This document shows, piece after piece, positions 1-44,600 of a stretch of DNA of 64,000 bases. This DNA comes from Nemertoderma westbladi (lineage: Eukaryota > Xenacoelomorpha > Nemertodermatida > Nemertodermatidae), in contig JAUCBJ010001856.1 in assembly GCA_032718475.1 (NCBI GenBank), positions 1 to 64,000 of the forward strand, read 5' to 3'. Positions within the stretch are counted from its first letter, which is position 1; every line of letters starts with the position of its first letter. The notes beneath the pieces were generated by a model that was given only the letters and a program-made list of their open reading frames with translations, was not told the origin of the DNA and searched no databases. The translations under genes and the position numbers were made by a program.

Positions 1-640
1 GCAGCTCTCTCTCCTGTGGGGGTTGACAAGCAGCCGTTGAGATAACTGACGCCTGTGAGGCCAATAGTGTGCGGTAATTCCACTGGCCTCTAGTGGCCTG
101 ACCTCAGCATTACTAATCTAATCAATAGTGGGGGTTGGGGGTGCTTTTTTGCTGAGTCAGTTTGCCATTCCACAGGGCGGGTGTCGCAGTTGAGTCATAT
201 ATGGGGCCCATCACCCCATACCTACTCTGAAGCACATGTCCCACCATTATTGGCTATGCAGCCCCTGCTGCAGGTGAAGGTCGCAGTGAAGTGCACTCAA
301 TTTGGATATGAGAGCACTCTACTCCTGACATGCCATTTTTGGTAGATTACTATCTGCCTGGTCAGGCCCAATACCCCTGCAGCCGAATAAATGGGTTCTT
401 AACCCAGGACCAAAGGCGTAACTATTCCAGAACGAAGGGGGTCCTTTGTCCTTGTTACAGGACCAGATTATGTATGCCCTTAGTAAGGGGGCCAAGACAT
501 CTCCTTTATGCTGCATGGAATTGGCAAGTTTTCTGAATCAATGACCCAGAATACCTAACCTGATTCGTAAACAGTGATGACGCTTCCCTGTTGATATTTT
601 TAAAACAATATATATTTAATATAAAAAGTCATTGTCCTCA
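1..640. other. Upstream flank, nothing recognised
   Basis: No gene or repeat that I can name is visible in this stretch. It has mixed composition. Short open frames on both strands near 319-536 lack any recognisable motif and look like chance. It may include the 5' part of the degraded retrotransposon that becomes recognisable from about 640. Confidence 0.4.
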
Positions 641-1548
641 TAAGATCATCATAATGATGATGGGGGTGATGATAACTCCACCTACTGGCTCCAGAAGTCG
701 AGGAAATCCTGCCAAGTACCTAACTGATCTAGACTTTGCTGATGACTTAGGAGTACTCTCAGAATCACTAGAGGGAGCCCAACGGCAACTCAGCTCATTG
801 GAACATGCTGCTTCTAGTGTTGGTCTTTTTATTAACTCCAGAAAGACCACAATTTTAACAGTTTACTTTGAAAGTCCTCAGCAAGTCTCTGATCGGATGA
901 GCATAAGCTCAAAAGATGGCTTGAGCATGTGGATGACTTCTGTTACCTGGGATCATGGATCCGGAAGTCAGGTGAGGACCTTCGAATGCGTAAGGGAAAG
1001 GCATGGGCAGCCTTGAATAGGCTTTCCAGGATTTTGAAGTCACCGAGAATTAATCGGAAACTTAAGGTCCGATTATTTAGAGCAGGCAGCAGTAGTTCCA
1101 GTACTCCTCTATGGGAGTCCATGCTGGGCTCTAACTGCTGAGGACACCAAATCTTTCTTTTCAAATTCACAAGAATGCTACGCCGGGTTCATTGTGTCAA
1201 GTACAATGCACATATCTCCAACGGGACACTATATAACATTGGAGGTGTCTCATTGGTTCCCCCAAGCTTGACACTAGAACAAAATCACCTCCGCTTATCA
1301 CATTGCTTACGCCGTGAGGACCAGCCAGTGCATAATCTTGTACTTTGGCAGCCTCATGGAGTGAATAAGCATGGTGGACAGCCCATGACTTTCTTGAGAC
1401 GCATCTTAAAGGACACTGGCCTTGAAGATGAGTATGATCTAGCAGATGTCATGGGTGATAGGGAGTTGTGGCGGTGCAATTTTGTCGATAAGCCGGCACA
1501 GCATTCTTAAAAATGCAGCTGCAATGCAGCATGCCGATCCTAGTAGTA
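640..1548 (+). mobile_element. Degraded non-LTR retrotransposon (LINE), 3' part of reverse transcriptase
   Basis: Translated pieces in three frames together give the C-terminal half of a LINE reverse transcriptase. The catalytic box reads FADD (735-746) preceded by a TDLD motif. A GLFINSRKT-like stretch follows, then a YLGSWI / RLFRA thumb-type segment in another frame (929-1141), and a C-terminal segment (1175-1510) with VHCVKYNAHIS, a conserved LRLSHC...RREDQP stretch and DTGLEDEYDLADVMGDRELW. At least two frameshifts separate these pieces, so the copy is dead. It ends in a short (TAG)n tail at about 1538-1548. A second copy of the same family lies at 48484-49640 on the other strand and shares the tail, which defines the 3' end. 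The clade cannot be fixed by eye; the 5' boundary is uncertain. Confidence 0.85.
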
Positions 1549-2963
1549 GTAGTAATATAAAAAGTAACTGAAAACTCTACATATTTATTTTCCACTCATT
1601 TTATTAGCGAAATTCAGATATTCCGCACTGGTGTGCGTGGTGTGTCGTGTTTTCCACTCGTTGGCATATCAGGATCAGCTTGCCAACTCGTTTACAAACA
1701 ACCACTCAGACAGAATAGTTTAATTTCACTAAACTGAAAGTGAGTGAAAAGTGCAGATCTTTTGTAATAATACGGCATTGAATAGCTACAAGGTGATGCC
1801 AGATAGGGTAGGTGCTATGAGCTACAGTATGATATCATAAGAGGGTTAGTTGTGACGTTTGGTATAGTACTGAGTCTGAGTGTTAATAAGCGGGAAATTC
1901 AAATTAGAGTTATGCTACTACTGTCCTGCAGTCCCTGTCTTTTCATCATTATCCTGTCTACCTGTCATCATCCTGTCATCATTAGGCCTACAGAATTAAT
2001 CACAAATCATTTAAACAACAACTCTGGAAACTCTGCCTATCTGCAACTGCAACACTGCAAGCAGTCGGACTCAGGCACCAGCCAGGCAGCCACCACTCAG
2101 CATTCGCAGACAGGCAGACTGACTCAGCCACTGCCTGACTGCCAACTGCTACTGCACCAGGCAGCCAGGCGCAGCCCGCAGCCCGCAGCGCGCTGGTTGT
2201 TAGACAGGGCAGTCAGGTTTGGTCAGTAGGTCAATCAGTCAGTCATCAGTTGGCGTTAGCTGACACCAGTTGGTTTGGTAGGCCTAGTCAATCGACTATT
2301 CCGCCTGTTTTTAAATTTTGATCCTCGCCTATCCTATTCCATATTCCAGCATCCAGTCAGCCAGTGTCCAGGTCTGCAGGTTGTAATAGTGAATAGGCTA
2401 TCCTACGAGACTGCCAGAATAGGCCTACTGGAATAGTCAGATAGGCATAAAAATTCGAAAGTACAGCAGTAGGCTTACCGGGTGCGGGTAGGGCTACATC
2501 CTGCATACTTACATATAACGGATACTCCATCTGCTGATCTGTCAATACAAATAACAAGTGTTTCACATGGCAGCAAGGGCCTGCTGGCTGCTGCGGATAC
2601 TCCTATCTGCAATCTGCATATATCAGTTTAAGTTTGTCGTCTCTTGTTTCGCGTTTTCTGCAGATAATTTTGAGATTTTCTGCATAAATTTTGAGAGAGT
2701 TTAGTAATGAAGAAACAAAATAAAGTGGACCATTGTTAACAGTAAGAAAACGTGTCGAACTATCATGAATCGCATTAACAAATTTCGTAGCATTTAATTG
2801 AAAATTGATAAATTTCGACCTTAAACTTAGATTCCAATATCTTTGATCCAGGATATTTTCGATACATTGCTTTCGTAGATAGGTATATTTCCAATATCAG
2901 TGTAGACTTTCACGGGCAATCCAGAGTAGTTAGTAAAATTACCGATAGTTGGAATTATTACAA
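1549..2963. other. Intergenic / putative promoter region of glycerol kinase
   Basis: No coding region is supported. Positions about 2040-2260 are strongly enriched in CAG, GACT and CAGTCAG words and read like a degenerate short-motif low-complexity tract. The last 250 bases are AT-rich and lead into the start codon at 2964. I see no convincing TATA box and cannot tell whether non-coding 5' exons exist here. Confidence 0.45.
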
Positions 2964-35395
<32,432 letters not shown>

Positions 35396-35472
35396 GGTGG
35401 CGCACCCACGTACCCGCCAATACAAGACATTTGGTAATCGAACTGGTAGAATTGAAGTGTCAAAACCAAAAC

Positions 35473-35478
35473 AATAAA
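35473..35478 (+). promoter_or_regulatory. Candidate poly(A) signal of glycerol kinase
   Basis: AATAAA lies 77 bases after the stop codon, inside AACCAAAACAATAAATAT. It is the first canonical hexamer downstream of the coding end. A further AATAAA-like site lies near 36214. Confidence 0.55.
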
Positions 35479-36935
35479 TATAGTGGGAATGGAATAGCTA
35501 TCAAACATTAAACGTGAGGAAGGTTACTTGTGTGTGGGAATACGATGAAGCCTTTCTTAATTTGTTCGAACTCTTTACATGCAACTGTTTGAAAGGTGTC
35601 TACACTGGCACTTTTCATTGAGAACACGGTAAAGTACTTTCCAAAAGTCTGCGGTTTTATTCCAAAATTGTAACATCACCAAACGGCCGCCTATAAAAAC
35701 TGTTTCAAATAATTAGAAATTGGTTCAACTAAATTATAAACAAATTCATAAATCTATTGAATTTGGATGTTTCCGGTACCGGTAAGCTGCTAGTTGGTCG
35801 TACTGTAGCTTTTATTTTAAACGACTCGCTGTAATGTGCCAACAACGGAATGTTAATTTTAGACAACAGCGTTACGAACTGTTTAAATTTTGGACTAAAT
35901 TTATATTAACGTTTCTTAAAATAGTTAGTAAAATCTGGGTCTATTCTGCGATAGTCAATGGTTATATATTTACTTTTAATGCAATTTTTATTTGTAATAT
36001 TTTGTAGAATATACTGTAGATTTCTCTATCAAGTTTATTTATTTATAATTCGTGTGTTTAACATTGTTAGATAATAATAATAGCTAATAATTTAGGCCTA
36101 CTTAAGTGTATAACTATATACAATTCTAATATTTATTTACATTATTACATTATGATCTATCATGTCGGAACAATTGAATAACGGCGATAAACTAAAATTG
36201 GGAACCGGTACTGAATAAAAATATAATAATAGATTTAAATCAGGACTTATGATTTAAATCTTATTTTTTTGAATGCAAGTTTTAACTTTTGTTAACCTAA
36301 CGTGTACGTCCTGTACAGCACAGTTATCACAGCTGTTAGTTGTTTATATATTAATTTAAGTATTAGTCTAGGCAGCGAGGGGAATTTAAAGGTTGTTGGA
36401 TCAATCCAATCATGGAATGGCATCTCGAAAGTTAAGTTCTCAAACAACATCAGCTTCTTCTGTGCTAAATTATTTATTATGAAATTATATATTGCATTTG
36501 CAATTAGATGCTACTACAGTATGTTAAATTCATATGAAATCTATGAAAAGGTCGTAATGATTTAGTTATAATCGAAACTAATTTAGTTGCAATATAGTTA
36601 ATAGTTATTTTGTAAACTGATATTGATGTAATATAAAAGTTTAATATTATTTAGAATTGTTATTGTTATAATATAAATATAGATTTAATACGCTAATACC
36701 AAAACCATCGCAGTGAAGAAACACGTTTCCATTTTATAATAAGTTAATTATTACCTGTCGTTTTGCTGCTATTCGCATCGCGTTCCCCTGTAAAGGCAAT
36801 AAGAGCCCCCCCCCCCCCCCCCCCCCGCCACCCCCCAATCCATATGATGCATAATAATGAATATATCGAAACAGGCGTATAAAGAGCGGACTGCAGACAA
36901 TGTACTGCGGACTGTCAATCAAATATCAAAAAATT
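35479..36935. other. Intergenic AT-rich region with a poly-C run
   Basis: No gene is supported. The stretch is AT-rich. A 21-base C run occurs at 36806-36826, followed by GCCACCCCCC; small open frames over it (such as one with a glycine run on the - strand) are composition artefacts. Confidence 0.6.
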
Positions 36936-37903
36936 GGAATCCATGAAATCAAGGCGGTAAATTTGAATTCTCGCTTTCTAATCATGTAGTCTACTAATTG
37001 CGGTGGAGTGGGGCTGGAAACTTGTGTTCCCATTGGCTTAATCGAGTTTACCTGGTTCAAAGGGAGCCGCGGCTTTTAGTAATCATCTAATTGGCTAATT
37101 TCTTTAATTATTATTATTAATTATGTATTAAAGTAAAGCAAAGCAGGTGCAATGTGTACGTGTACTTACTGTATATCTAGTATATATTATTATGCGGCGT
37201 GAGAGGGCAGAAGCCACAATCCTTGTGTGTTTCGGGTTTTATCACACTACAGGCGCCACTTTTTATATAGAAAACATACAGCGTTATTTTTACTTGGCTG
37301 TCTTGGGTTACTTTATTAATGACTTGGTTTTTGGGGTGTTTTATAGGTACAGACTGAGATATTGGTTTGGTTTTAGGTTAAGGTTTGTTGGTCAGGCACA
37401 TTAACCACAACACAATTAACCACATTTGCCAAACCAATATCACAACTGCCAACCTCACACAGATGATAGAGCCAATATGGGTATTTCACACTAGAGGCGC
37501 CACTTTTTCACAGATCCCTTCGCACCAATACCAAAGAGTCCGAAATTTCACAAAATTTCTTATATTAGATCCTCATGACTAAGGGTTGTTAGGGTACAAT
37601 TACTGCTTTAAGTAGGGTTTGGGCCGCCACTTTGTAACGTGCGAGGCCAACTATATCCGTGAAAAAGTGGCGCCTCTAGTGTGATATCCCTAGAATAGCG
37701 GACTGAGATATTAGCCAATTAGAAGATTACCAACCAGCTAAGAGCTATAATCTCCCTTTGAATGAGGTAAGTTCAATTGAGCCAATAGTAACACAATATT
37801 CCAGCTCCAGGCCACGGTTTGTAGGTAGATACAATTAGGGGCTGGACTACATGATTAGAAAGCGACAATTCAAATTTACCGCCTGGATTTCATTGCGGAT
37901 TCC
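36936..37903. mobile_element. Foldback element with long imperfect inverted arms
   Basis: The left arm (36936-37100) reads GGAATCC...GGCGGTAAATTTGAATT.TCGCTTTCTAATCATGTAGT and onward to TTGGCTAATT; its reverse complement forms the right arm (37711-37903), including the blocks AATTTACCGCC and ACATGATTAGAAAGCGA, with small gaps. A 26-base perfect inverted pair sits in the loop (37485-37510 and 37659-37684, core AGAGGCGCCACTTTTTCAC), and a direct copy of it starts at 37242. A small hairpin with GATATTGGTTTGG lies at about 37353-37440. No transposase is present. This is a foldback or MITE-type element of about 970 bases. Confidence 0.7.
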
Positions 37904-38061
37904 CCTAGAACAGTTCATATAACAACATGTATAGTAACAAAGACCTCGAAATACAGCTTGCCAAGATGCCAACACATTGTTACAAAAGACGCGCAACCTA
38001 ACGACCAAAGGAACAAATGAAAGACGCATTACCCTGCCTCACGGTGCCTCTGTTGGTTATT

Positions 38062-38675
38062 ATGATGCTGTGATACCGTCGGGTTTGGATGCTGCGATAC
38101 CATCGGGATTGGATGCTGTGATACCATCGGGATTGGATCCGGTGATACCATCGGGATTGGATGCTGTGATACCATCGGGATTGGATCCGGTGATACCATC
38201 GGGATTGGATGCTGTGATACCATCGGGATTGGATACTGTGATACCATCGGGATTGGATACTGTGATACCGGCGGGATTGGATCCGGTGATACCATCGGGA
38301 TTGGATACTGTGATACCGGCGGGATTGGATCCTGTGACACCGGCGAGATTGGATGCTGTGATACCAGCGCGATTGGATGCTGTGATACCAGCGGGGTTGG
38401 ATCCTGAGATACCAGAGGGATAGGATCCGGTGATACCGGCGGGATTGGATACTGTGATACCGGCGGGATTGGATCCTGTGACACCGGCGAGATTGGATGC
38501 TGTGATACCAGCGCGATTGGATGCTGTGATACCAGCGGGGTTGGATCCTGAGATACCAGAGGGATAGGATCCGGTGATACCGGCGGGATTGGATCATGTG
38601 ATACCAGACGGATTGGATCCGGTGATACCGGCGGGATTGGATACTGTGATACCAGCGAGATTTGATGCTGTGATA
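38062..38675. repeat. 24-bp minisatellite (about 25 copies)
   Basis: Unit GCTGTGATACCATCGGGATTGGAT, 24 bases. Because 24 is divisible by three it leaves frames open on both strands (for example 37977-38423 + and 37998-38597 -), giving VIPSGLDA-type octapeptide repeats; I do not regard these as genes, since there is no start context or unique domain. A six-unit (144-base) block is duplicated: the odd GAGGGATAGGATCCGG unit occurs near 38414 and again near 38558. The array abuts the next one at 38675 with no spacer. Confidence 0.9.
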
Positions 38676-38676
38676 C

Positions 38677-41600
38677 TGACCTCGGACGTACTTTATGGAC
38701 GACCCCCTACCCCCCTGACCTCGGACGTACTTTATGGACGACCCCCAACCCCCCTGACCTCGGACGTACTTTATGGACGACCCCCAACCCCCCTCTGACC
38801 TCGGACGTACTTTATGGACGACCCTCTACCCCCCTCTGACCTCGGACGTACTTTATGGACGACCCCCTACCCCCCTGACCTCGGACGTACTTTATGGACG
38901 ACCCCCAACCCCCCTCTGACCTCGGACGTACTTTATGGACGACCCTCTACCCCCCTCTGACCTCGGACGTACTTTATGGACGACCCCCTACCCCCCTCTG
39001 ACCTCGGACGTACTTTATGGACGACCCCCTACCCCCCTCTGACCTCGGACGTACTTTATGGACGACCCCCTACCCCCCTGACCTCGGACGTACTTTATGG
39101 ACGACCCCCCTACCCCCTCTGACCTCGGACGTACTTTATGGGCGACCCCCTCCCCCCTCTGACCTCGGACGTACTTTATGGACGACCCCCTACCCCCCTC
39201 TGACCTCGGACGTGCTTTATGGACGACCCCCTACCCCCCTCTGACCTCGGACGTACTTTATGGACGACCCCCTACCCCCCTGACCTCGGACGTACTTTAT
39301 GGACGACCCCCAACCCCCCTCTGACCTCGGACGTACTTTATGGACGACCCTCTACCCCCCTGACCTCGGACGTACTTTATGGACGACCCCCTACCCCCCT
39401 CTGACCTCGGACGTACTTTATGGACGACCCCCTACCCCCCTCTGACCTCGGACGTACTTTATGGACGACCCCCCTACCCCTTCTGACCTCGGACGTACTT
39501 TATGGGCGACCCCCTCCCCCCTCTGACCTCGGACGTACTTTATGGACGACCCCCTACCCCCTCTGACCTCGGACGTACTTTATGGACGACCCCCTACCCC
39601 CCTCTGACCTCGGACGTACTTTATGGACGACCCCCTACCCCCCTCTGACCTCGGACGTACTTTATGGACGACCCCCTACCCCCCTGACCTCGGACGTACT
39701 TTATGGACGACCCCCAACCCCCCTCTGACCTCGGACGTACTTTATGGACGACCCTCTACCCCCCTCTGACCTCGGACGTACTTTATGGACGACCCCCTAC
39801 CCCCCTCTGACCTCGGACGTACTTTATGGACGACCCCCTACCCCCCTCTGACCTCGGACGTACTTTATGGACGACCCCCTACCCCCTCTGACCTCGGACG
39901 TACTTTATGGACGACCCCCCTACCCCTTCTGACCTCGGACGTACTTTATGGGCGACCCCCTCCCCCCTCTGACCTCGGACGTACTTTATGGACGACCCCC
40001 TACCCCCCTCTGACCTCGGACGTACTTTATGGACGACCCCCTACCCCCCTCTGACCTCGGACGTACTTTATGGACGACCCCCTACCCCCTCTGACCTCGG
40101 ACGTACTTTATGGACGACCCCCTACCCCCTCTGACCTCGGACGTACTTTATGGACGACCCCCTACCCCCCTCTGACCTCGGACGTACTTTATGGACGACC
40201 CCCTACCCCCTCTGACCTCGGACGTACTTTATGGACGACCCCCTACCCCCTCTGACCTCGGACGTACTTTATGGACGACCCGCAACCCCCCTCTGACCTC
40301 GGACGTACTCTATGGACGACCCCCTACCCCCCTCTGACCTCGGACGTACTTTATGGACGACCCCCTACCCCCCTCTGACCTCGGACGTACTTTATGGACG
40401 ACCCCCTACCCCCTCTGACCTCGGACGTACTTTATGGACGACCCCCCTACCCCTTCTGACCTCGGACGTACTTTATGGGCGACCCCCTCCCCCCTCTGAC
40501 CTCGGACGTACTTTATGGACGACCCCCTACCCCCCTCTGACCTCGGACGTACTTTATGGACGACCCCCTACCCCCTCTGACCTCGGACGTACTTTATGGA
40601 CGACCCCCTACCCCCTCTGACCTCGGACGTACTTTATGGACGACCCCCCTACCCCTTCTGACCTCGGACGTACTTTATGGGCGACCCCCTCCCCCCTCTG
40701 ACCTCGGACGTACTTTATGGACGACCCCCTACCCCCTCTGACCTCGGACGTACTTTATGGACGACCCGCAACCCCCCTCTGACCTCGGACGTACTCTATG
40801 GACGACCCCCTACCCCCCTCTGACCTCGGACGTACTTTATGGACGACCCCCTACCCCCTCTGACCTCGGACGTACTTTATGGACGACCCCCCTACCCCTT
40901 CTGACCTCGGACGTACTTTATGGGCGACCCCCTCCCCCCTCTGACCTCGGACGTACTTTATGGACGACCCCCTACCCCCTCTGACCTCGGACGTACTTTA
41001 TGGACGACCCCCCCTCTGACCTCGGACGTACTTTATGGACGACCCCCTACCCCCCCTCTGACCTCGGACGTACTTTATGGACGACCCCCTACCCCCTCTG
41101 ACCTCGGACGTACTTTATGGACGACCCCCCTCTGACCTCGGACGTACTTTATGGACGACCCCCCTACCCCTTCTGACCTCGGACGTACTTTATGGGCGAC
41201 CCCCTCCCCCCTCTGACCTCGGACGTGCTTTATGGACGACCCCCTACCCCCTCTGACCTCGGACGTACTTTATGGACGATCCCCTACCCCCCTCTGACCT
41301 CGGACGTACTTTATGGACGACCCCCCTACCCCCCTCTGACCTCGGACGTACTTTATGGACGACCCCCTACCCCCTCTGACCTCGGACGTACTTTATGGAC
41401 GATCCCCTACCCCCCTCTGACCTCGGACGTACTTTATGGACGACCCCCCTACCCCCCTCTGACCTCGGACGTACTTTATGGACGACCCCCTACCCCCTCG
41501 GACCTCGGACGTACTTTATGGATGACCCCCTACCCCCTCTGACCTCGGACGTACTTTATGGGCGACCCCCTCCCCCCCTCTGACCTCGGACGTACTTTAT

Positions 41601-44600
41601 GGACGACCCCCTACCCCCTCTGACCTCGGACGTACTTTATGGGCGACCCCCTCCCCCCTCTGACCTCGGACGTACTTTATGGACGACCCGCAACCCCCCT
41701 CTGACCTCGGACGTACTTTATGGATGACCCCCTACCCCCTCTGACCTCGGACGTACTTTATGGGCGACCCCCTCCCCCCCTCTGACCTCGGACGTACTTT
41801 ATGGACGACCCCCTACCCCCTCTGACCTCGGACGTACTTTATGGACGACCCGCAACCCCCCTCTGACCTCGGACGTACTTTATGGACGACCCCCCTACCC
41901 CTTCTGACCTCGGACGTACTTTATGGGCGACCCCCTCCCCCCTCTGACCTCGGACGTACTTTATGGACGACCCCCTACCCCCTCTGACCTCGGACGTACT
42001 TTATGGACGACCCCCCCTCTGACCTCGGACGTACTTTATGGACGACCCCCTACCCCCCCTCTGACCTCGGACGTACTTTATGGACGACCCCCTACCCCCT
42101 CTGACCTCGGACGTACTTTATGGACGACCCCCCTCTGACCTCGGACGTACTTTATGGACGACCCCCCTACCCCTTCTGACCTCGGACGTACTTTATGGGC
42201 GACCCCCTCCCCCCTCTGACCTCGGACGTGCTTTATGGACGACCCCCTACCCCCTCTGACCTCGGACGTACTTTATGGACGATCCCCTACCCCCCTCTGA
42301 CCTCGGACGTACTTTATGGACGACCCCCCTACCCCCCTCTGACCTCGGACGTACTTTATGGACGACCCCCTACCCCCTCTGACCTCGGACGTACTTTATG
42401 GACGATCCCCTACCCCCCTCTGACCTCGGACGTACTTTATGGACGACCCCCCTACCCCCCTCTGACCTCGGACGTACTTTATGGACGACCCCCTACCCCC
42501 TCGGACCTCGGACGTACTTTATGGATGACCCCCTACCCCCTCTGACCTCGGACGTACTTTATGGGCGACCCCCTCCCCCCCTCTGACCTCGGACGTACTT
42601 TATGGACGACCCCCTACCCCCTCTGACCTCGGACGTACTTTATGGGCGACCCCCTCCCCCCTCTGACCTCGGACGTACTTTATGGACGACCCGCAACCCC
42701 CCTCTGACCTCGGACGTACTTTATGGATGACCCCCTACCCCCTCTGACCTCGGACGTACTTTATGGGCGACCCCCTCCCCCCCTCTGACCTCGGACGTAC
42801 TTTATGGACGACCCCCTACCCCCTCTGACCTCGGACGTACTTTATGGACGACCCGCAACCCCCCTCTGACCTCGGACGTACTCTATGGACGACCCTCTAC
42901 CCCCCTCTGACCTCGGACGTACTTTATGGACGACCCCCCTCTGACCTCGGACGTACTTTATGGACGACCCCCTACCCCCTCTGACCTCGGACGTACTTTA
43001 TGGACGACCCCCTACCCCCCTCTGACCTCGGACGTTCTTTATGGACGACCCCCTACCCCCTCTGACCTCGGACGTACTTTATGGACGATCCCCTACCCCC
43101 CTCGGACCTCGGACGTACTTTATGGATGACCCCCTACCCCCTCTGACCTCGGACGTACTTTATGGGCGACCCCCTCCCCCCCTCTGACCTCGGACGTACT
43201 TTATGGACGACCCCCTACCCCCCTGACCTCGGACGTACTTTATGGACGACCCCCAACCCCCCTCTGACCTCGGACGTACTTTATGGACGACCCCCCTACC
43301 CCCCTCTGACCTCGGACGTACTTTATGGACGACCCCCTACCCCCCTCTGACCTCGGACGTACTTTATGGACGACCCCCTACCCCCCTCTGACCTCGGACG
43401 TACTTTATGGACGACCCCCCTACCCCCTCTGACCTCGGACGTACTTTATGGGCGACCCCCTCCCCCCTCTGACCTCGGACGTACTTTATGGACGACCCCC
43501 TACCCCCCTCTGACCTCGGACGTACTTTATGGACGACCCCTACCCCCCTCTGACCTCGGACGTACTTTATGGACGACCCCCTACCCCCCTCTGACCTCGG
43601 ACGTACTTTATGGACGACCCCCTACCCCCTCTGACCTCGGACGTACTTTATGGACGACCCCCTACCCCCCTCTGACCTCGGACGTACTTTATGGACGACC
43701 CCCTACCCCCTCTGACCTCGGACGTACTTTATGGCGACCCCCTCCCCCCTCTGACCTCGGACGTACTTTATGGACGACCCCCCTACCCCCTCTGACCTCG
43801 GACGTACTTTATGGGCGACCCCCTCCCCCCTCTGACCTCGGACGTGCTTTATGGACGACCCCCTACCCCCTCTGACCTCGGACGTACTTTATGGACGATC
43901 CCCTACCCCCCTCTGACCTCGGACGTACTTTATGGACGACCCCCCTACCCCCCTCTGACCTCGGACGTACTTTATGGACGACCCCCTACCCCCTCTGACC
44001 TCGGACGTACTTTATGGACGATCCCCTACCCCCCTCTGACCTCGGACGTACTTTATGGACGACCCCCCTACCCCCCTCTGACCTCGGACGTACTTTATGG
44101 ACGACCCCCTACCCCCTCGGACCTCGGACGTACTTTATGGATGACCCCCTACCCCCTCTGACCTCGGACGTACTTTATGGGCGACCCCCTCCCCCCCTCT
44201 GACCTCGGACGTACTTTATGGACGACCCCCTACCCCCTCTGACCTCGGACGTACTTTATGGGCGACCCCCTCCCCCCTCTGACCTCGGACGTACTTTATG
44301 GACGACCCGCAACCCCCCTCTGACCTCGGACGTACTTTATGGATGACCCCCTACCCCCTCTGACCTCGGACGTACTTTATGGGCGACCCCCTCCCCCCCT
44401 CTGACCTCGGACGTACTTTATGGACGACCCCCTACCCCCTCTGACCTCGGACGTACTTTATGGACGACCCGCAACCCCCCTCTGACCTCGGACGTACTCT
44501 ATGGACGACCCTCTACCCCCCTCTGACCTCGGACGTACTTTATGGACGACCCCCCTCTGACCTCGGACGTACTTTATGGACGACCCCCTACCCCCTCTGA

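Noticed and set aside
2949-2963. Upstream TTG as glycerol kinase start
   Set aside because: Animals start at ATG; the ATG at 2964 has good context and fits the family N-terminus.
37977-38597. Octapeptide-repeat proteins on both strands of the 24-bp array
   Set aside because: Unit length divisible by three explains the open frames on both strands; no promoter, domain or unique sequence supports a gene.
43366-43875. Proline-rich repeat protein of 169 codons and similar frames across 38.7-46.6 kb
   Set aside because: All three + frames give such products and indels in C runs switch between them; typical minisatellite artefact.
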